Assembly (NCBI RefSeq): GCF_007752135.1
Contig: NZ_CP036298.1
Coordinates: 3,844,001-3,908,000, forward strand
Direction: 5' to 3'
DNA: 64,000 bases
Source: Aureliella helgolandensis
GTDB lineage: Bacteria > Planctomycetota > Planctomycetia > Pirellulales > Pirellulaceae
The notes below the pieces were generated by a model that saw nothing but the letters and a program-made list of their open reading frames with translations, was not told the DNA's origin and did no database searches. Below are positions 45,441 through 53,963 of this stretch, piece by piece. The number at the start of each line of letters is the position of its first letter. Within the stretch, counting starts at the first letter, position 1. The position numbers were made by a program, and so were the translations under genes.

Positions 45441-45954
45441 CTGCAGCATCCTTGCTGTTCAATCTGTCAATCTGAGGGCTTGCACGTACTTTGTTGCTGC
45501 CCACAACTCGGGCTCGACTATGTTTTGCAGCAGGCGTGTTTGCGACCGGTTCAAATGGGGCTAAGGCCCGTCAAAGATCCAGTAAGCGGATTTTGAAGTG
45601 GCAACGAAACACTTAAATGCTTGTGCGGTGGAGAGCACTCGCGCCATGCCTGTCACTGACAAATTCGGACTGTAGCGGTAGTAGGCTTGATTACAATTCT
45701 TCCAGGCATTCCATTTGTCCGATCTGACGCGGTTCTCCCATTTTAACAGCCGGGTAAACGATTCAACCGACAACTGTCCCTGCTGAGGAGGGGGTTTAAG
45801 GTTATACTTCTGGCGAAAAGCAGCTGAATTTGTACAAGTTGGCGGTGGTTCCAAGTAACATAAAGAGCTTGTATGCTCCGCGTTTGTACTGAGCACTCGC
45901 CGTGCTTGGACAGCACAGCTTATCTACTCCTCCTGTTTTGGAATTGATGTTGCC
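45441..45954. other. Intergenic region between divergent genes
   Basis: About 510 bases between the TolC-like gene and the coiled-coil membrane protein, which are divergent. A reverse-strand frame at 45561-45896 has no recognisable features. The region probably contains both promoters, which I cannot pinpoint. Confidence 0.4.
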
Positions 45955-47430
45955 ATGGGCTTGGGTGGTATTCTCGTACTTCTGGCATTGCTCGTCTCGC
46001 TGATCGTGTTCATCTACATCATTGTGGTGACCGCGCGCAGCTGGGGGATTCTGCACACTTTGCTGCTCTGCACTCTATTCATAGAGTCCTGGGTATTTAT
46101 GTTTTTCACCGCTGGCGTGCACTACGAGCGGGTCACAGCGACCGAGAGCGCCCACAAAGCGCAAATCGCAGCCGAGAGAGCGGAGAGTGAGACCACACGC
46201 TTGCTCTACGGTGACTTTAGTATGTCCCCGGAAGCTCAAGATGCAGTGATTCCACTGAAGGGGGAACTGCTGAGACTGACGGCAGATCGCGGACGTGTAT
46301 GGCGTCGCGTCTCGCTACTTCAGGTCGGTACCGCCGATTACCAACTCGAACTGATGAGCTCGGCTCCAGCAGAAGCGGTTGATGAATTTGGTGAGCCAGC
46401 TGCCGCGGCCGCTCCACAGATCAACAGCGACAGTCTGCCTCAAGGCTTGGTGGTGTACGCATTTTCGGAGACGATTTCCGAAGAGGATGTCGCGATTCCT
46501 GACTTTTTCCTCGGTGAATTTACTGTCAGCCAGAGTCAAGCTGGCCAGGTTACGCTGGAACCCACGCGAGAATTGATGAGTGATCAAGCTCAGAGAATCA
46601 GCGAGGGGCGGGCGACTTCGTGGTCTCTCTACGAATTGTTGCCGCTCGACAGCCATGTGGCGTTTGCCGCTCCAGGTTCGCAGCCCACGGAAGAAGCGGT
46701 GTTTGGAAGGATCGACGAGGAAACCCTGACAGGCCTCTTCGATGCGATTCCCGAAGAAAACAATCGCCGTGAGAAAATTGCTTCGCAGTATCTCTTGGAC
46801 GGCAAGCGAGCTCCCGATAACGCGCCCCCTGAGAGCGTGTGGGTTCAAGTAAACCTACTCAAAGATTTTGAACTGCAAGTCGATAGTGCCGATTCGGCCA
46901 ACCTGACCGAGCGTGGCTACTTTGATTCCACCGGGCGAAGTATCGACACCCGAATCAAACGCGGTGAAGAGGGGCCAGTGACTCTCAATCCTGAGGGAAC
47001 GCGTGGGAAGTTAATCGTCCTCCAGGAGGCAGCAGCGCGACCTCTCATCGCCAGTGGCGTCGCCGAGGAAGTTCAACGCATCTACGTTCGCCCACTGGTC
47101 GATTACGAAGAGGCCTTCAGCAACTACTCCATCATGAAACGGAAACTGTCCGACAGCATCTCCGTGATTCAGCGTGAAACCGCCGACATCAACCAAGCCA
47201 ACCAACTTGGACGCGAGATGGTGATTTTTAGTCAAGCAGAAAACCAGAAGCTGGCCTTTGATCTTGAGCACACTCAACAAGAGGTGACCGTCGTAACTCA
47301 GCTCGTCGAGCAGGCCACGCAGCAATTGCAGGCTCTGCGAACTGAAGTCAGCAAGCTCTACCGCGAGGTGCAAGCCAAGCGAAAGCAATTGGTCGCCCAA
47401 CAGCTGAGCATGCTCACCGCGACTCCTTAG
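45955..47430 (+). CDS. Two-helix membrane protein with C-terminal coiled coil
   Basis: A 491-residue protein. Two membrane helices open it (LVLLALLVSLIVFIYIIVV and ILHTLLLCTLFIESWVFMF). A helical region YERVTATESAHKAQIAAERA follows, then a beta-rich soluble domain (LVVYAFSE, FFLGEFTV) and a long C-terminal coiled coil (VIQRETADINQANQLGREMV to EVSKLYREVQAKRKQLVAQQL). I do not recognise a named family, although similar proteins occur in planctomycetes. It is probably anchored in the inner membrane with the rest on one side. It starts at ATG 45955 and lies divergent from the TolC-like gene. Confidence 0.6.
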   Translation: MGLGGILVLLALLVSLIVFIYIIVVTARSWGILHTLLLCTLFIESWVFMFFTAGVHYERVTATESAHKAQIAAERAESETTRLLYGDFSMSPEAQDAVIPLKGELLRLTADRGRVWRRVSLLQVGTADYQLELMSSAPAEAVDEFGEPAAAAAPQINSDSLPQGLVVYAFSETISEEDVAIPDFFLGEFTVSQSQAGQVTLEPTRELMSDQAQRISEGRATSWSLYELLPLDSHVAFAAPGSQPTEEAVFGRIDEETLTGLFDAIPEENNRREKIASQYLLDGKRAPDNAPPESVWVQVNLLKDFELQVDSADSANLTERGYFDSTGRSIDTRIKRGEEGPVTLNPEGTRGKLIVLQEAAARPLIASGVAEEVQRIYVRPLVDYEEAFSNYSIMKRKLSDSISVIQRETADINQANQLGREMVIFSQAENQKLAFDLEHTQQEVTVVTQLVEQATQQLQALRTEVSKLYREVQAKRKQLVAQQLSMLTATP

Positions 47431-47499
47431 ACCACGGGCCCTGGTTTACTGGGTAGTGAGGTTTGCTGGAGAGTTAAGGCCCTACCAGGCCACGAGTGT

Positions 47500-48396
47500 C
47501 TAGAAGTCGAGATACTCCTCATAGGCCTCACGGATACTGCCTGCTTGAGGACGTTGGCCCGTCCAGCGATAGAAGTCGTAGACTTCCGACATTACCGATT
47601 GCTCGAGTTCGGATACCAGACGCCATGGAGTCGCCGGGAGAGGCCCCCATCTCGCTTGGTGGCGGCGATCGGCGAACAGGGTCGTGGGCCCTCTAGCTGA
47701 CAATTGTTTGAGTAGGTCGAACTGCTCGGTTTGGCGATGCGTTGATCCATCATCAATAATGAGAAGAGGAGGCAGCTCTTCCGCCTCGACTGGTTCTGCA
47801 CTCAGTTCGGTAAGTGTCGCTTCGCCCGAGGCTACGCAAGTTGTTGCTTTCAATAGTTCGGGGGACCCGTTAAAAATGGCTTCGAGATCAGAGGCTGGTG
47901 GGCCATCGCTCCAGAGGATTTTTCCGGCAAAGCCGAGTTCAGCGGCCGCCGCGTAGCAGCTCCGCATTCGCAGTGAGTCTCCATATAGCCAAACGACCGG
48001 CAGTAGGGCAGGGGAGGCCGTACTAGCTGCAACCTCCTCCATCGCGGAGGTCACAATGCCGAAGCCCACGCCATTCCAACAGTCCCATTGACCATCGCGG
48101 TAGCGCGCCGAGGTCACGCTGCCCACAAATTGGGTGATGGGGCACCCTTCGCACAACAGTCCGACAGCGAGGGAGTCGAGTGGGGTAAAAAATCGGGCTG
48201 CCGCAAACTTCATCGCTCGCATCCCCTCCACCGCAGCCGCGAAGCAATTCGTCTCGACTTCCACGGTAATGACTTGCCAATCGAGCCTCAGTTGCCGAAA
48301 GGCGCGTTCCATGACGAACTGAGTTGGCTTGCCTGCTACGCTGTCACCAATGCAACAGAGAATTGGTTGTGTTGCTGAGCCCATAGACGTATTCAT
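47500..48396 (-). CDS. Shikimate-dehydrogenase-like protein lacking the catalytic lysine
   Basis: ATG 48396 (MNTSMGSATQPILCCIGDSV) gives 298 residues. The N-terminal part, CIGDSVAGKPTQFVMERAFRQL and AAAVEGMRAMKFAAARFFTPL, has the order of the shikimate dehydrogenase substrate domain, but the 'SLSP' serines and the 'NVTxPxK' lysine are replaced (RFFTPLDS). The rest resembles a Rossmann-like domain with VVWLYGDSLRMRSCYAAAAELGF, then LPPLLIIDDGSTHRQ. The start has no clear ribosome site and an earlier start at 48546 cannot be excluded. It is probably not an active shikimate dehydrogenase; function unknown. Confidence 0.5.
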   Translation of the reverse strand: MNTSMGSATQPILCCIGDSVAGKPTQFVMERAFRQLRLDWQVITVEVETNCFAAAVEGMRAMKFAAARFFTPLDSLAVGLLCEGCPITQFVGSVTSARYRDGQWDCWNGVGFGIVTSAMEEVAASTASPALLPVVWLYGDSLRMRSCYAAAAELGFAGKILWSDGPPASDLEAIFNGSPELLKATTCVASGEATLTELSAEPVEAEELPPLLIIDDGSTHRQTEQFDLLKQLSARGPTTLFADRRHQARWGPLPATPWRLVSELEQSVMSEVYDFYRWTGQRPQAGSIREAYEEYLDF

Positions 48397-48842
48397 ACAA
48401 GGTGGGGACGGTGCGGAAGTCGCGCCATGGAACCATCCCGATTCCGACAGCTGACCACAAGTTCTATCGTCAGTTCTTTCCTGCAATCCAAGGTAACAGG
48501 CAAACCGATTGGCGCGAATGGTCCGATTGTAGGACCCGCGGCTCAAGCCCCCGTGAGATTCACGCCTTCGGTTCAGGCTCGCTCACACCGTCCCGCCCTG
48601 AGCAATCTAAGCTTCACGAGCTCCAGCTGTCCCATTTTGAGGCACTTTCGCAACCGCGAGGGAGCGAGCGGACTCCCCTGCTAGCCGTGTTTGCAGAAAT
48701 GCTTGCATTGCAGTCTTGGCGGAATCCGGCATTCGGTCCAACGAGGATTCACCAGTCCACCGGCCGAGCATTTCGAAGTCATTCAGTTCTAAGCGCGATT
48801 CGCAAAGTCACCTCCGTGAAAGAGAAACCATGCCATTGCGAC
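48397..48842. other. Intergenic or leader region upstream of a membrane protein gene
   Basis: A forward open frame continues through this stretch from 48402, but its residues have no hydrophobic or domain pattern, so I treat it as non-coding leader. It lies between divergent genes. Confidence 0.4.
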
Positions 48843-49718
48843 ATGGGGGACAAACCAGTCGCCCCATGTGACGTACCTTGGGGGGACGATGCGTTGGTAG
48901 CCTTCGAACGCTTCGGACCTGCAAGTCAAGGTTGCATGATTGCCTTGTGCGGCCTAGTGGCAGCAGTGGCAATGGGGTGGTATCCAGCGTTGTGGATGCA
49001 ACCGACGTTGGTCGGCATATTTTGGGGAAGCATTTTTCTTGCCGGAATCGCCTGTGCCGACTTTGGCAACGGGCATCTCGCCGTCATCTTCTTGGCAGGC
49101 GGAATTGCCACGTTGGCCACGCTGGGGTGTATTAGGCTCACCGAATTCCCTCCCTCGGACTGTCTGTTGACCACCACACTGATCCTTGCGGCAGCATGGT
49201 TCGTTTCTCGACTCGATCGACTCACGCGTCCGAGCAGCTTCCAGCACTCGCCGCGACCTGAGACCGCAAGCATGTCGGGGATGGTCAGACGGCGTCCGGA
49301 CTCTCGTCTAAGATTCTCGATCTGGGACATCCTGTTCCTCACCTGCGTGGCCGCATGCGCGTGCAGCGCGTATCCGGGGCTTGAGACCTCTCCGCTATTG
49401 TTAGCCAGTCTATGGATTGCCGTGTTGGGTGGGCTGATCAGTAGTTGGGCAGCCTGTCGCTGGACTTGGCAAGACCAGTGGGCCCCCCTGCAGATCCTGT
49501 CCCTCGGCGCGATGTTTGGCATCAGCGCTGCCATCGTGATTCTGCAGTCTCCCATGCCAATCGGGAGAACGGTCAGTTGGCTGCTGCAGGGGCCGTTTAA
49601 CGTCATTGCAGCTCAAGCGACTACCGTTTTACTGTTCAGCGGTGCCCTAAGATGGGATCAGTACTGCCGCTCCAACTACGGCGTTCGGAGTGCTCCGGCG
49701 ACGGCCGATAGGGCTTGA
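48843..49718 (+). CDS. Hypothetical multi-helix membrane protein
   Basis: ATG 48843 (MGDKPVAPCDVPWGDDALVA) gives 291 residues; no strong ribosome site is present. About six hydrophobic segments: CMIALCGLVAAVAMGWYP, LVGIFWGSIFLAGIACA, LAVIFLAGGIATLATLG, LLTTTLILAAAWFVS, then RFSIWDILFLTCVAACACSA, a helix style common in planctomycete membrane proteins, and LLLASLWIAVLGGLISSWAA. No family or function is recognisable. Confidence 0.5.
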   Translation: MGDKPVAPCDVPWGDDALVAFERFGPASQGCMIALCGLVAAVAMGWYPALWMQPTLVGIFWGSIFLAGIACADFGNGHLAVIFLAGGIATLATLGCIRLTEFPPSDCLLTTTLILAAAWFVSRLDRLTRPSSFQHSPRPETASMSGMVRRRPDSRLRFSIWDILFLTCVAACACSAYPGLETSPLLLASLWIAVLGGLISSWAACRWTWQDQWAPLQILSLGAMFGISAAIVILQSPMPIGRTVSWLLQGPFNVIAAQATTVLLFSGALRWDQYCRSNYGVRSAPATADRA

Positions 49719-50103
49719 GGCCTTGTTGAATAGAAGAACGCGTTGAATAGGAGAACGCGTTGAATAGGAGAATGGCAAGAGTTTTTATGCGCAGGCGGTG
49801 CCCTGAAATGCTTTGCAATCCACCATTCCCTGCTGGCGGTCAATTGGCTTAGTGCACGCCCGAGTGCCAGCAATCTTCCCCCAGATCTCCTAGATCAACG
49901 GGCGTGAATCACGGCAAGGTCAGTTCGTGCGGATTATTACGGTTCTAGCAAACTTTCCGTCCCGGCTGTGCCGATAAGCAGCTCTGTAACGAGTTTTCGG
50001 ATGATTCCGAATTTTACATTGTGCGCGGTTAGTCGGCTAAGGCGTGGTCGACTGGCGTACAAGCGATGCCGACTACGGACGATGTGCCGCTGGAGAGATA
50101 TTG
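49719..50103. other. Intergenic region with a short tandem repeat
   Basis: It carries three copies of a 17-18 bp unit (GTTGAATAGGAGAACGC-like) at about 49723-49775, then unremarkable sequence. GGAGAG precedes the barrel protein start at 50104. Confidence 0.5.
49723..49775 (+). repeat. 17-bp tandem repeat, three units
   Basis: TTGTTGAATAGAAGAACG, CGTTGAATAGGAGAACG and CGTTGAATAGGAGAATGG in direct succession, with one or two changes per unit. Confidence 0.75.
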
Positions 50104-51681
50104 ATGAAGATGCTCAGTGGACGGATGCACTGGCTAGCGATGGGGCTTGCTCTTGTCGTGAGTGCTCAAGGATTTACAACGAAGACACTTTTGGGACAAT
50201 CGCCGTATGGCATCCCAACTGGCCCACAGGGCATGGGAGCTCCTTCCATGATGGGGATGCCCAACGGACAATTCCCGGACGCACCGATGAGTATGGCGTT
50301 CAAGGGCCCTCCACCGATGGAAGTCGCGTATGCCAGCCACGCTGGTCGATGCGATGGTAGTGGATGCGACACCGCGGGTTGCGGTTGTGGAGGTGGCGGA
50401 GCCATGGGGTTCTGCGGTGGCGATCATTGTGGCGGCGTATGCGGTGGCATGTGCGGCGGTAGTGGTGGCCTGATGAATCGTTTGGGCTGTGGAGCATGCG
50501 GCGGTGCCGGATGCAATGCCTGCGGTGGTGGCTTGGGCGGCGGCCTGGGTGGTGACGGTCTCGGTAGCCACGGCTGCTTGTTGGGACGCGGACTCTTCGG
50601 TGGTCGACTAGCTGGGTTGCTCGGCCCTCTGGCGCCTTACAGTGAATCCGGCACCGGTGCCCAACGCTACTTCGATTTCTACGGCGGTACCATTGGACTG
50701 AAGCGTACCAGCAACGTCGGCGGATTCCAAAGTTACAGTCGTGACGTCAATTTGAACTTCGTTCCAGTTACTCAAGTTTCGGTAGACTCCGCGAATATCA
50801 ACAGCGTTCTAAATACGTCGGATCTCGATCTGGACGAAATGCGATTTGGGCTAGAGCTGATCGCAAGCTTGCAAGTCGGAGTTGGTTCGAACGTTGAAGC
50901 CCGCTACTTCGGTCTCAACTCGTGGGAAGATAATGCCACGCTCAGCGTGGTCGGCTCTGGCACCCCAACCCTTGACTCTGTCTTTAGTCAGTTTGGAACC
51001 GTGCCAGCTGGTGGCTACGACGATACCGACAACAGTTTCATTCACAGCATCGATTATGAATCTGCGATGCACAGTGGAGAAGTGAACTTCCGACGTCGCT
51101 TTGTAGCACCGGTTAGCTGGGTGCAGGGATCATGGTTGATGGGGATTCGCTATTTTGATCTCGACGAGCGTTTTGGATTCCATGCAACGGGTAGCCAAAA
51201 CAATACGTTCGCTGCGGATCAGCTTCGCTTCTTCGACTACAACACCAGCACTCGTAATGAAATGACCGGTTTCCAGGTCGGCAGTGATCTATGGGTGAAC
51301 GTCATTCCGGGGCTTCAAGTGGGTGTAGAATCGAAGAGCGGGATTTTTGGAAACCATGCTGAGGTCGAATCGATTGCGGTTTCCAATTCCATCCCAGGAG
51401 CTCGTGAGTTTCTGCAAACGGGGGAAACCGCCTACTTAGCAGAATTGACCGCATCGGCTGTCTACCGTTTGTCGTACTCTTGGTCGGTTAAGACTTCCTA
51501 CAACCTGTTGTATGTCGACAACGTAGCCTTGGCACCCGAGAACATGAATGTTCGAGGCTTCGGTAGCAGTGCGGGAGCTGTCGCTGGCACGTTCGACGCG
51601 GCAACTCGTGAACCGTTCATCAACACCGATGGTGAGGCCGTCTATCAAGGTTGGTCCATCGGCGGCGAGTTTCTGTTCTAG
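50104..51681 (+). CDS. BBP7-like outer-membrane beta-barrel protein with Cys/Gly-rich region
   Basis: ATG 50104 with GGAGAG about 10 bases upstream gives 525 residues and a signal peptide (LAMGLALVVSAQG). Residues 81-160 are Gly- and Cys-rich with 13 cysteines (for example CDGSGCDTAGCGCGGGG and CGACGGAGCNACGGG). The remainder alternates aromatic and charged residues in a barrel pattern, with ARYFGLNSWEDNATLS, GEVNFRRRFVAPVSW and WLMGIRYFDLDERFGF, and ends in the aromatic GGEFLF signature of outer-membrane barrels. This fits the planctomycete BBP7 barrel group. A strong terminator follows. It is probably a structural or porin-like cell-envelope protein. Confidence 0.75.
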   Translation: MKMLSGRMHWLAMGLALVVSAQGFTTKTLLGQSPYGIPTGPQGMGAPSMMGMPNGQFPDAPMSMAFKGPPPMEVAYASHAGRCDGSGCDTAGCGCGGGGAMGFCGGDHCGGVCGGMCGGSGGLMNRLGCGACGGAGCNACGGGLGGGLGGDGLGSHGCLLGRGLFGGRLAGLLGPLAPYSESGTGAQRYFDFYGGTIGLKRTSNVGGFQSYSRDVNLNFVPVTQVSVDSANINSVLNTSDLDLDEMRFGLELIASLQVGVGSNVEARYFGLNSWEDNATLSVVGSGTPTLDSVFSQFGTVPAGGYDDTDNSFIHSIDYESAMHSGEVNFRRRFVAPVSWVQGSWLMGIRYFDLDERFGFHATGSQNNTFAADQLRFFDYNTSTRNEMTGFQVGSDLWVNVIPGLQVGVESKSGIFGNHAEVESIAVSNSIPGAREFLQTGETAYLAELTASAVYRLSYSWSVKTSYNLLYVDNVALAPENMNVRGFGSSAGAVAGTFDAATREPFINTDGEAVYQGWSIGGEFLF

Positions 51682-51731
51682 TAGGACTTAGACCTCACGC
51701 CAAGTAGAGCAAATTCATCGCGCATCGCTCG

Positions 51732-51763
51732 AAAGGGCCAGCTTCCAAGCTGGCCCTTTTTTT
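51732..51763 (+). terminator. Rho-independent terminator
   Basis: 13-bp stem AAAGGGCCAGCTT / AAGCTGGCCCTTT with a two-base loop and a run of T's. It lies 50 bases after the BBP7-like gene. Confidence 0.9.
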
Positions 51764-51800
51764 ATGCTTGGAACAAAATGCCACGCATCGCAATGGTTGC

Positions 51801-52916
51801 TTAGGCGCCGGGATGCAATTCTTGGATTGCGCCGGAGATTCTGTTAAGAAACCGACTCTTGCCGTATAGAGTTTCCAAGGATTGGATGGAGGGCAGGTCG
51901 ATGGAGGAGGCCCTGAAATTGCGCATGATTTTCGTCAAGGATTCTAAGTCATTGGGTGGAAAGAGTAGTCCAGTCTGGCCGGGAATGATGAAGTCCAGGG
52001 CGCCCCCTTGGGACGCTGCGATCACAGGGGTGCCGGCCGCCATGGACTCGATGGCAATCATGCCGAAGTCCTCGATTCCTGGAAAAATAAGCGCTTCCGC
52101 GTGAGCGAGGAGCGAGTCCCAGCGCTGGTCATTCGGACGCACCTCAAAGCGTATGTGGGAGCGTCCCTTGGGGCCCGCTTGTGAGCGCAAATGCGACAGA
52201 TAGGGCCCATCTCCCGCCACGACCAATTGGACACCTGCTCGTTGCGCTGCCTCGATGGCTAGGTCGAAACGCTTGTAGCTGACCAGGGCACCGGCGGCCA
52301 GGAAATAGGGTTCAGCTACAATTCGAGCCGTCTGCCGCGCGTTGGAAAATCGGACCATTTCGATCGGCGGTGCGAGGACTTCTGCATCGTGGCGACCGTA
52401 GTATTTTTCAGTGCGTTTTTTAACAAAGGTCGAGTTTACGAAGTACTTGTCGACCCGATGTTGCGAGGCAACATCCCAGGTGCGAAGTTGGCTGCTTGCA
52501 AATTGAATCAAGGGGGAGGCCAGGGGAATCCGCTTCAGTCCACCGATGTATTCGAAGCGTTGATCCCAGACGTATCGCATGGGGGAATGCAGGTAGCACA
52601 AATGCTTCGCATAGGGGCCGGGGATGACTCCTTTGGCGACGCAGCTGGAGGTGCTGATGATTAAATCAAAGTCTTGCAGCGGAAAGCTTTCCATGATACT
52701 TGGCAGAATCGGAAGCAATGCTTTGCGAATTCGTCGGAAGGGCCACAATCCTCGTGGGCAGATGATCCTGCGGGAATTGATGGTTTCTGGCATGCGCCGC
52801 GCATCATGAAACATCGTGTACACAGGCGCTGCTGGATAGAGCTCAAGCAGGGTTTCTAAGACCTTCTCTCCGCCGCGGTGAGAGACAAGCCAGTCGTGGA
52901 CGTAAGCAACTCGCAT
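51801..52916 (-). CDS. GT4 glycosyltransferase
   Basis: ATG 52916 (MRVAYVHDWLVSHRGGEKVL) gives 371 residues. The N-terminal motif HDWLVSHRGGEKVLE is typical of mannosyl-type GT4 enzymes. The donor domain has FLAAGALVSYKRFDLAIEAA, LVVAGDGPYLSHLRS, and ALIFPGIEDFGMIAIESMAA, with the E-x7-E motif. It has a 5-base gap to the next upstream gene, within the polysaccharide cluster. It is the last gene of the reverse-strand run. Donor and acceptor unknown. Confidence 0.9.
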   Translation of the reverse strand: MRVAYVHDWLVSHRGGEKVLETLLELYPAAPVYTMFHDARRMPETINSRRIICPRGLWPFRRIRKALLPILPSIMESFPLQDFDLIISTSSCVAKGVIPGPYAKHLCYLHSPMRYVWDQRFEYIGGLKRIPLASPLIQFASSQLRTWDVASQHRVDKYFVNSTFVKKRTEKYYGRHDAEVLAPPIEMVRFSNARQTARIVAEPYFLAAGALVSYKRFDLAIEAAQRAGVQLVVAGDGPYLSHLRSQAGPKGRSHIRFEVRPNDQRWDSLLAHAEALIFPGIEDFGMIAIESMAAGTPVIAASQGGALDFIIPGQTGLLFPPNDLESLTKIMRNFRASSIDLPSIQSLETLYGKSRFLNRISGAIQELHPGA

Positions 52917-52921
52917 GTCCG

Positions 52922-53947
52922 TTAGCTTTCGATTGCGTGGTTGAGGGAAGTCCATGTTTGTTGAGCGGTTTCCGCCCAGCAGTAGCTGCGTGCATGGACG
53001 AGGCCTTGCTCTGACATCGTTTTCTGCAACGCGCGGTTGTTGGCGATGCGCAAGATGCCGTCTGCGATACTTTCAATGTCGTAGGGGTCGACTAAGTGGG
53101 CGGCTGTTCCGGCAACCTCGGGCAGCGAGGTGACCGAAGAGGTGACTACCGGCACACCGGAAGCCATGGACTCAATGACAGGCAGACCAAAACCTTCATA
53201 GAGCGAGGGATAGACAAAGAGCTCCGCACCGGCGTAAAGCAGAGGCAATTGTTGTTCTGCAACATATCCAGCCATATGCACCCCTTCAGGTCCTCGGTCG
53301 AAGCCGACACTGTTGAAGACCCGACCGCTTGCTCCCGCCAGAACTAGCGAGAGGCCCGGCAATTGTGGACTGGCAATTTCCCATGCTTGAAGGAGCCGTG
53401 CCAGATTCTTTCTAGGTTCGATGGAACCAACGCATAGTAGATATCTCTCAGGCAGGTTGAGTTCGTTCCGCAATTGGGCGATTTGCTGCTCAGGATACGG
53501 ATGAAAGACGCTGTCGACACCGCTGTAGATGACGTCGATTTTCTCTTCAGGGATGTTGCAGAGTTCGACAATTCGGCTTTTAGAAAAATGCGATACGGTA
53601 ATGACCCGCTGGACGCGACGAGCGAGTCGTGGAACTAAGAATTGATACCAAGCCGCAAATGCTTTGGTGAAGCAATCCGCTTGATCGAAGTAGGCGCAGT
53701 CGTGAATAGTGACCACCTGATTCCGCACCGACAGAGGCCCGGTGGTGGAGGGCGACCACAGTACCGAGCTACGCATCTTGCGAGGCAGTTGAACCTGCTC
53801 CCACAGGTGACCACGAATTCCAACAGCCGCCTGGGATGGTTCGATGACAGTCATCCGATCGCCAAGTCGGGCGACGATTTCACGCGCGTATCGCTGCTGG
53901 CCCGTTAGCTGCTGAGCAAGATACCTGCCGTTGACTTCTACCTGCAT
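52922..53947 (-). CDS. GT4 glycosyltransferase
   Basis: ATG 53947 (MQVEVNGRYLAQQLTGQQRYARE) with TAGGAAC upstream gives 341 residues. The N-terminal NGRYLAQQLTGQQRYAREIV is typical of the GT4 subgroup with WbaZ/MshA-like mannosyltransferases. The donor domain has LLCVGSIEPRKNLARLLQAW, LVLAGASGR and LFVYPSLYEGFGLPVIESMASG. It lies between the polymerase (16 bases) and the last glycosyltransferase (5 bases), so it is surely in the polysaccharide operon. Confidence 0.92.
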   Translation of the reverse strand: MQVEVNGRYLAQQLTGQQRYAREIVARLGDRMTVIEPSQAAVGIRGHLWEQVQLPRKMRSSVLWSPSTTGPLSVRNQVVTIHDCAYFDQADCFTKAFAAWYQFLVPRLARRVQRVITVSHFSKSRIVELCNIPEEKIDVIYSGVDSVFHPYPEQQIAQLRNELNLPERYLLCVGSIEPRKNLARLLQAWEIASPQLPGLSLVLAGASGRVFNSVGFDRGPEGVHMAGYVAEQQLPLLYAGAELFVYPSLYEGFGLPVIESMASGVPVVTSSVTSLPEVAGTAAHLVDPYDIESIADGILRIANNRALQKTMSEQGLVHARSYCWAETAQQTWTSLNHAIES

Positions 53948-53963
53948 AGTTGTTCCTAGAGTA

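Noticed and set aside
48402-48842. N-terminal extension of the membrane protein frame
   Set aside because: No hydrophobic or domain pattern, and it overlaps the divergent neighbour's possible start.
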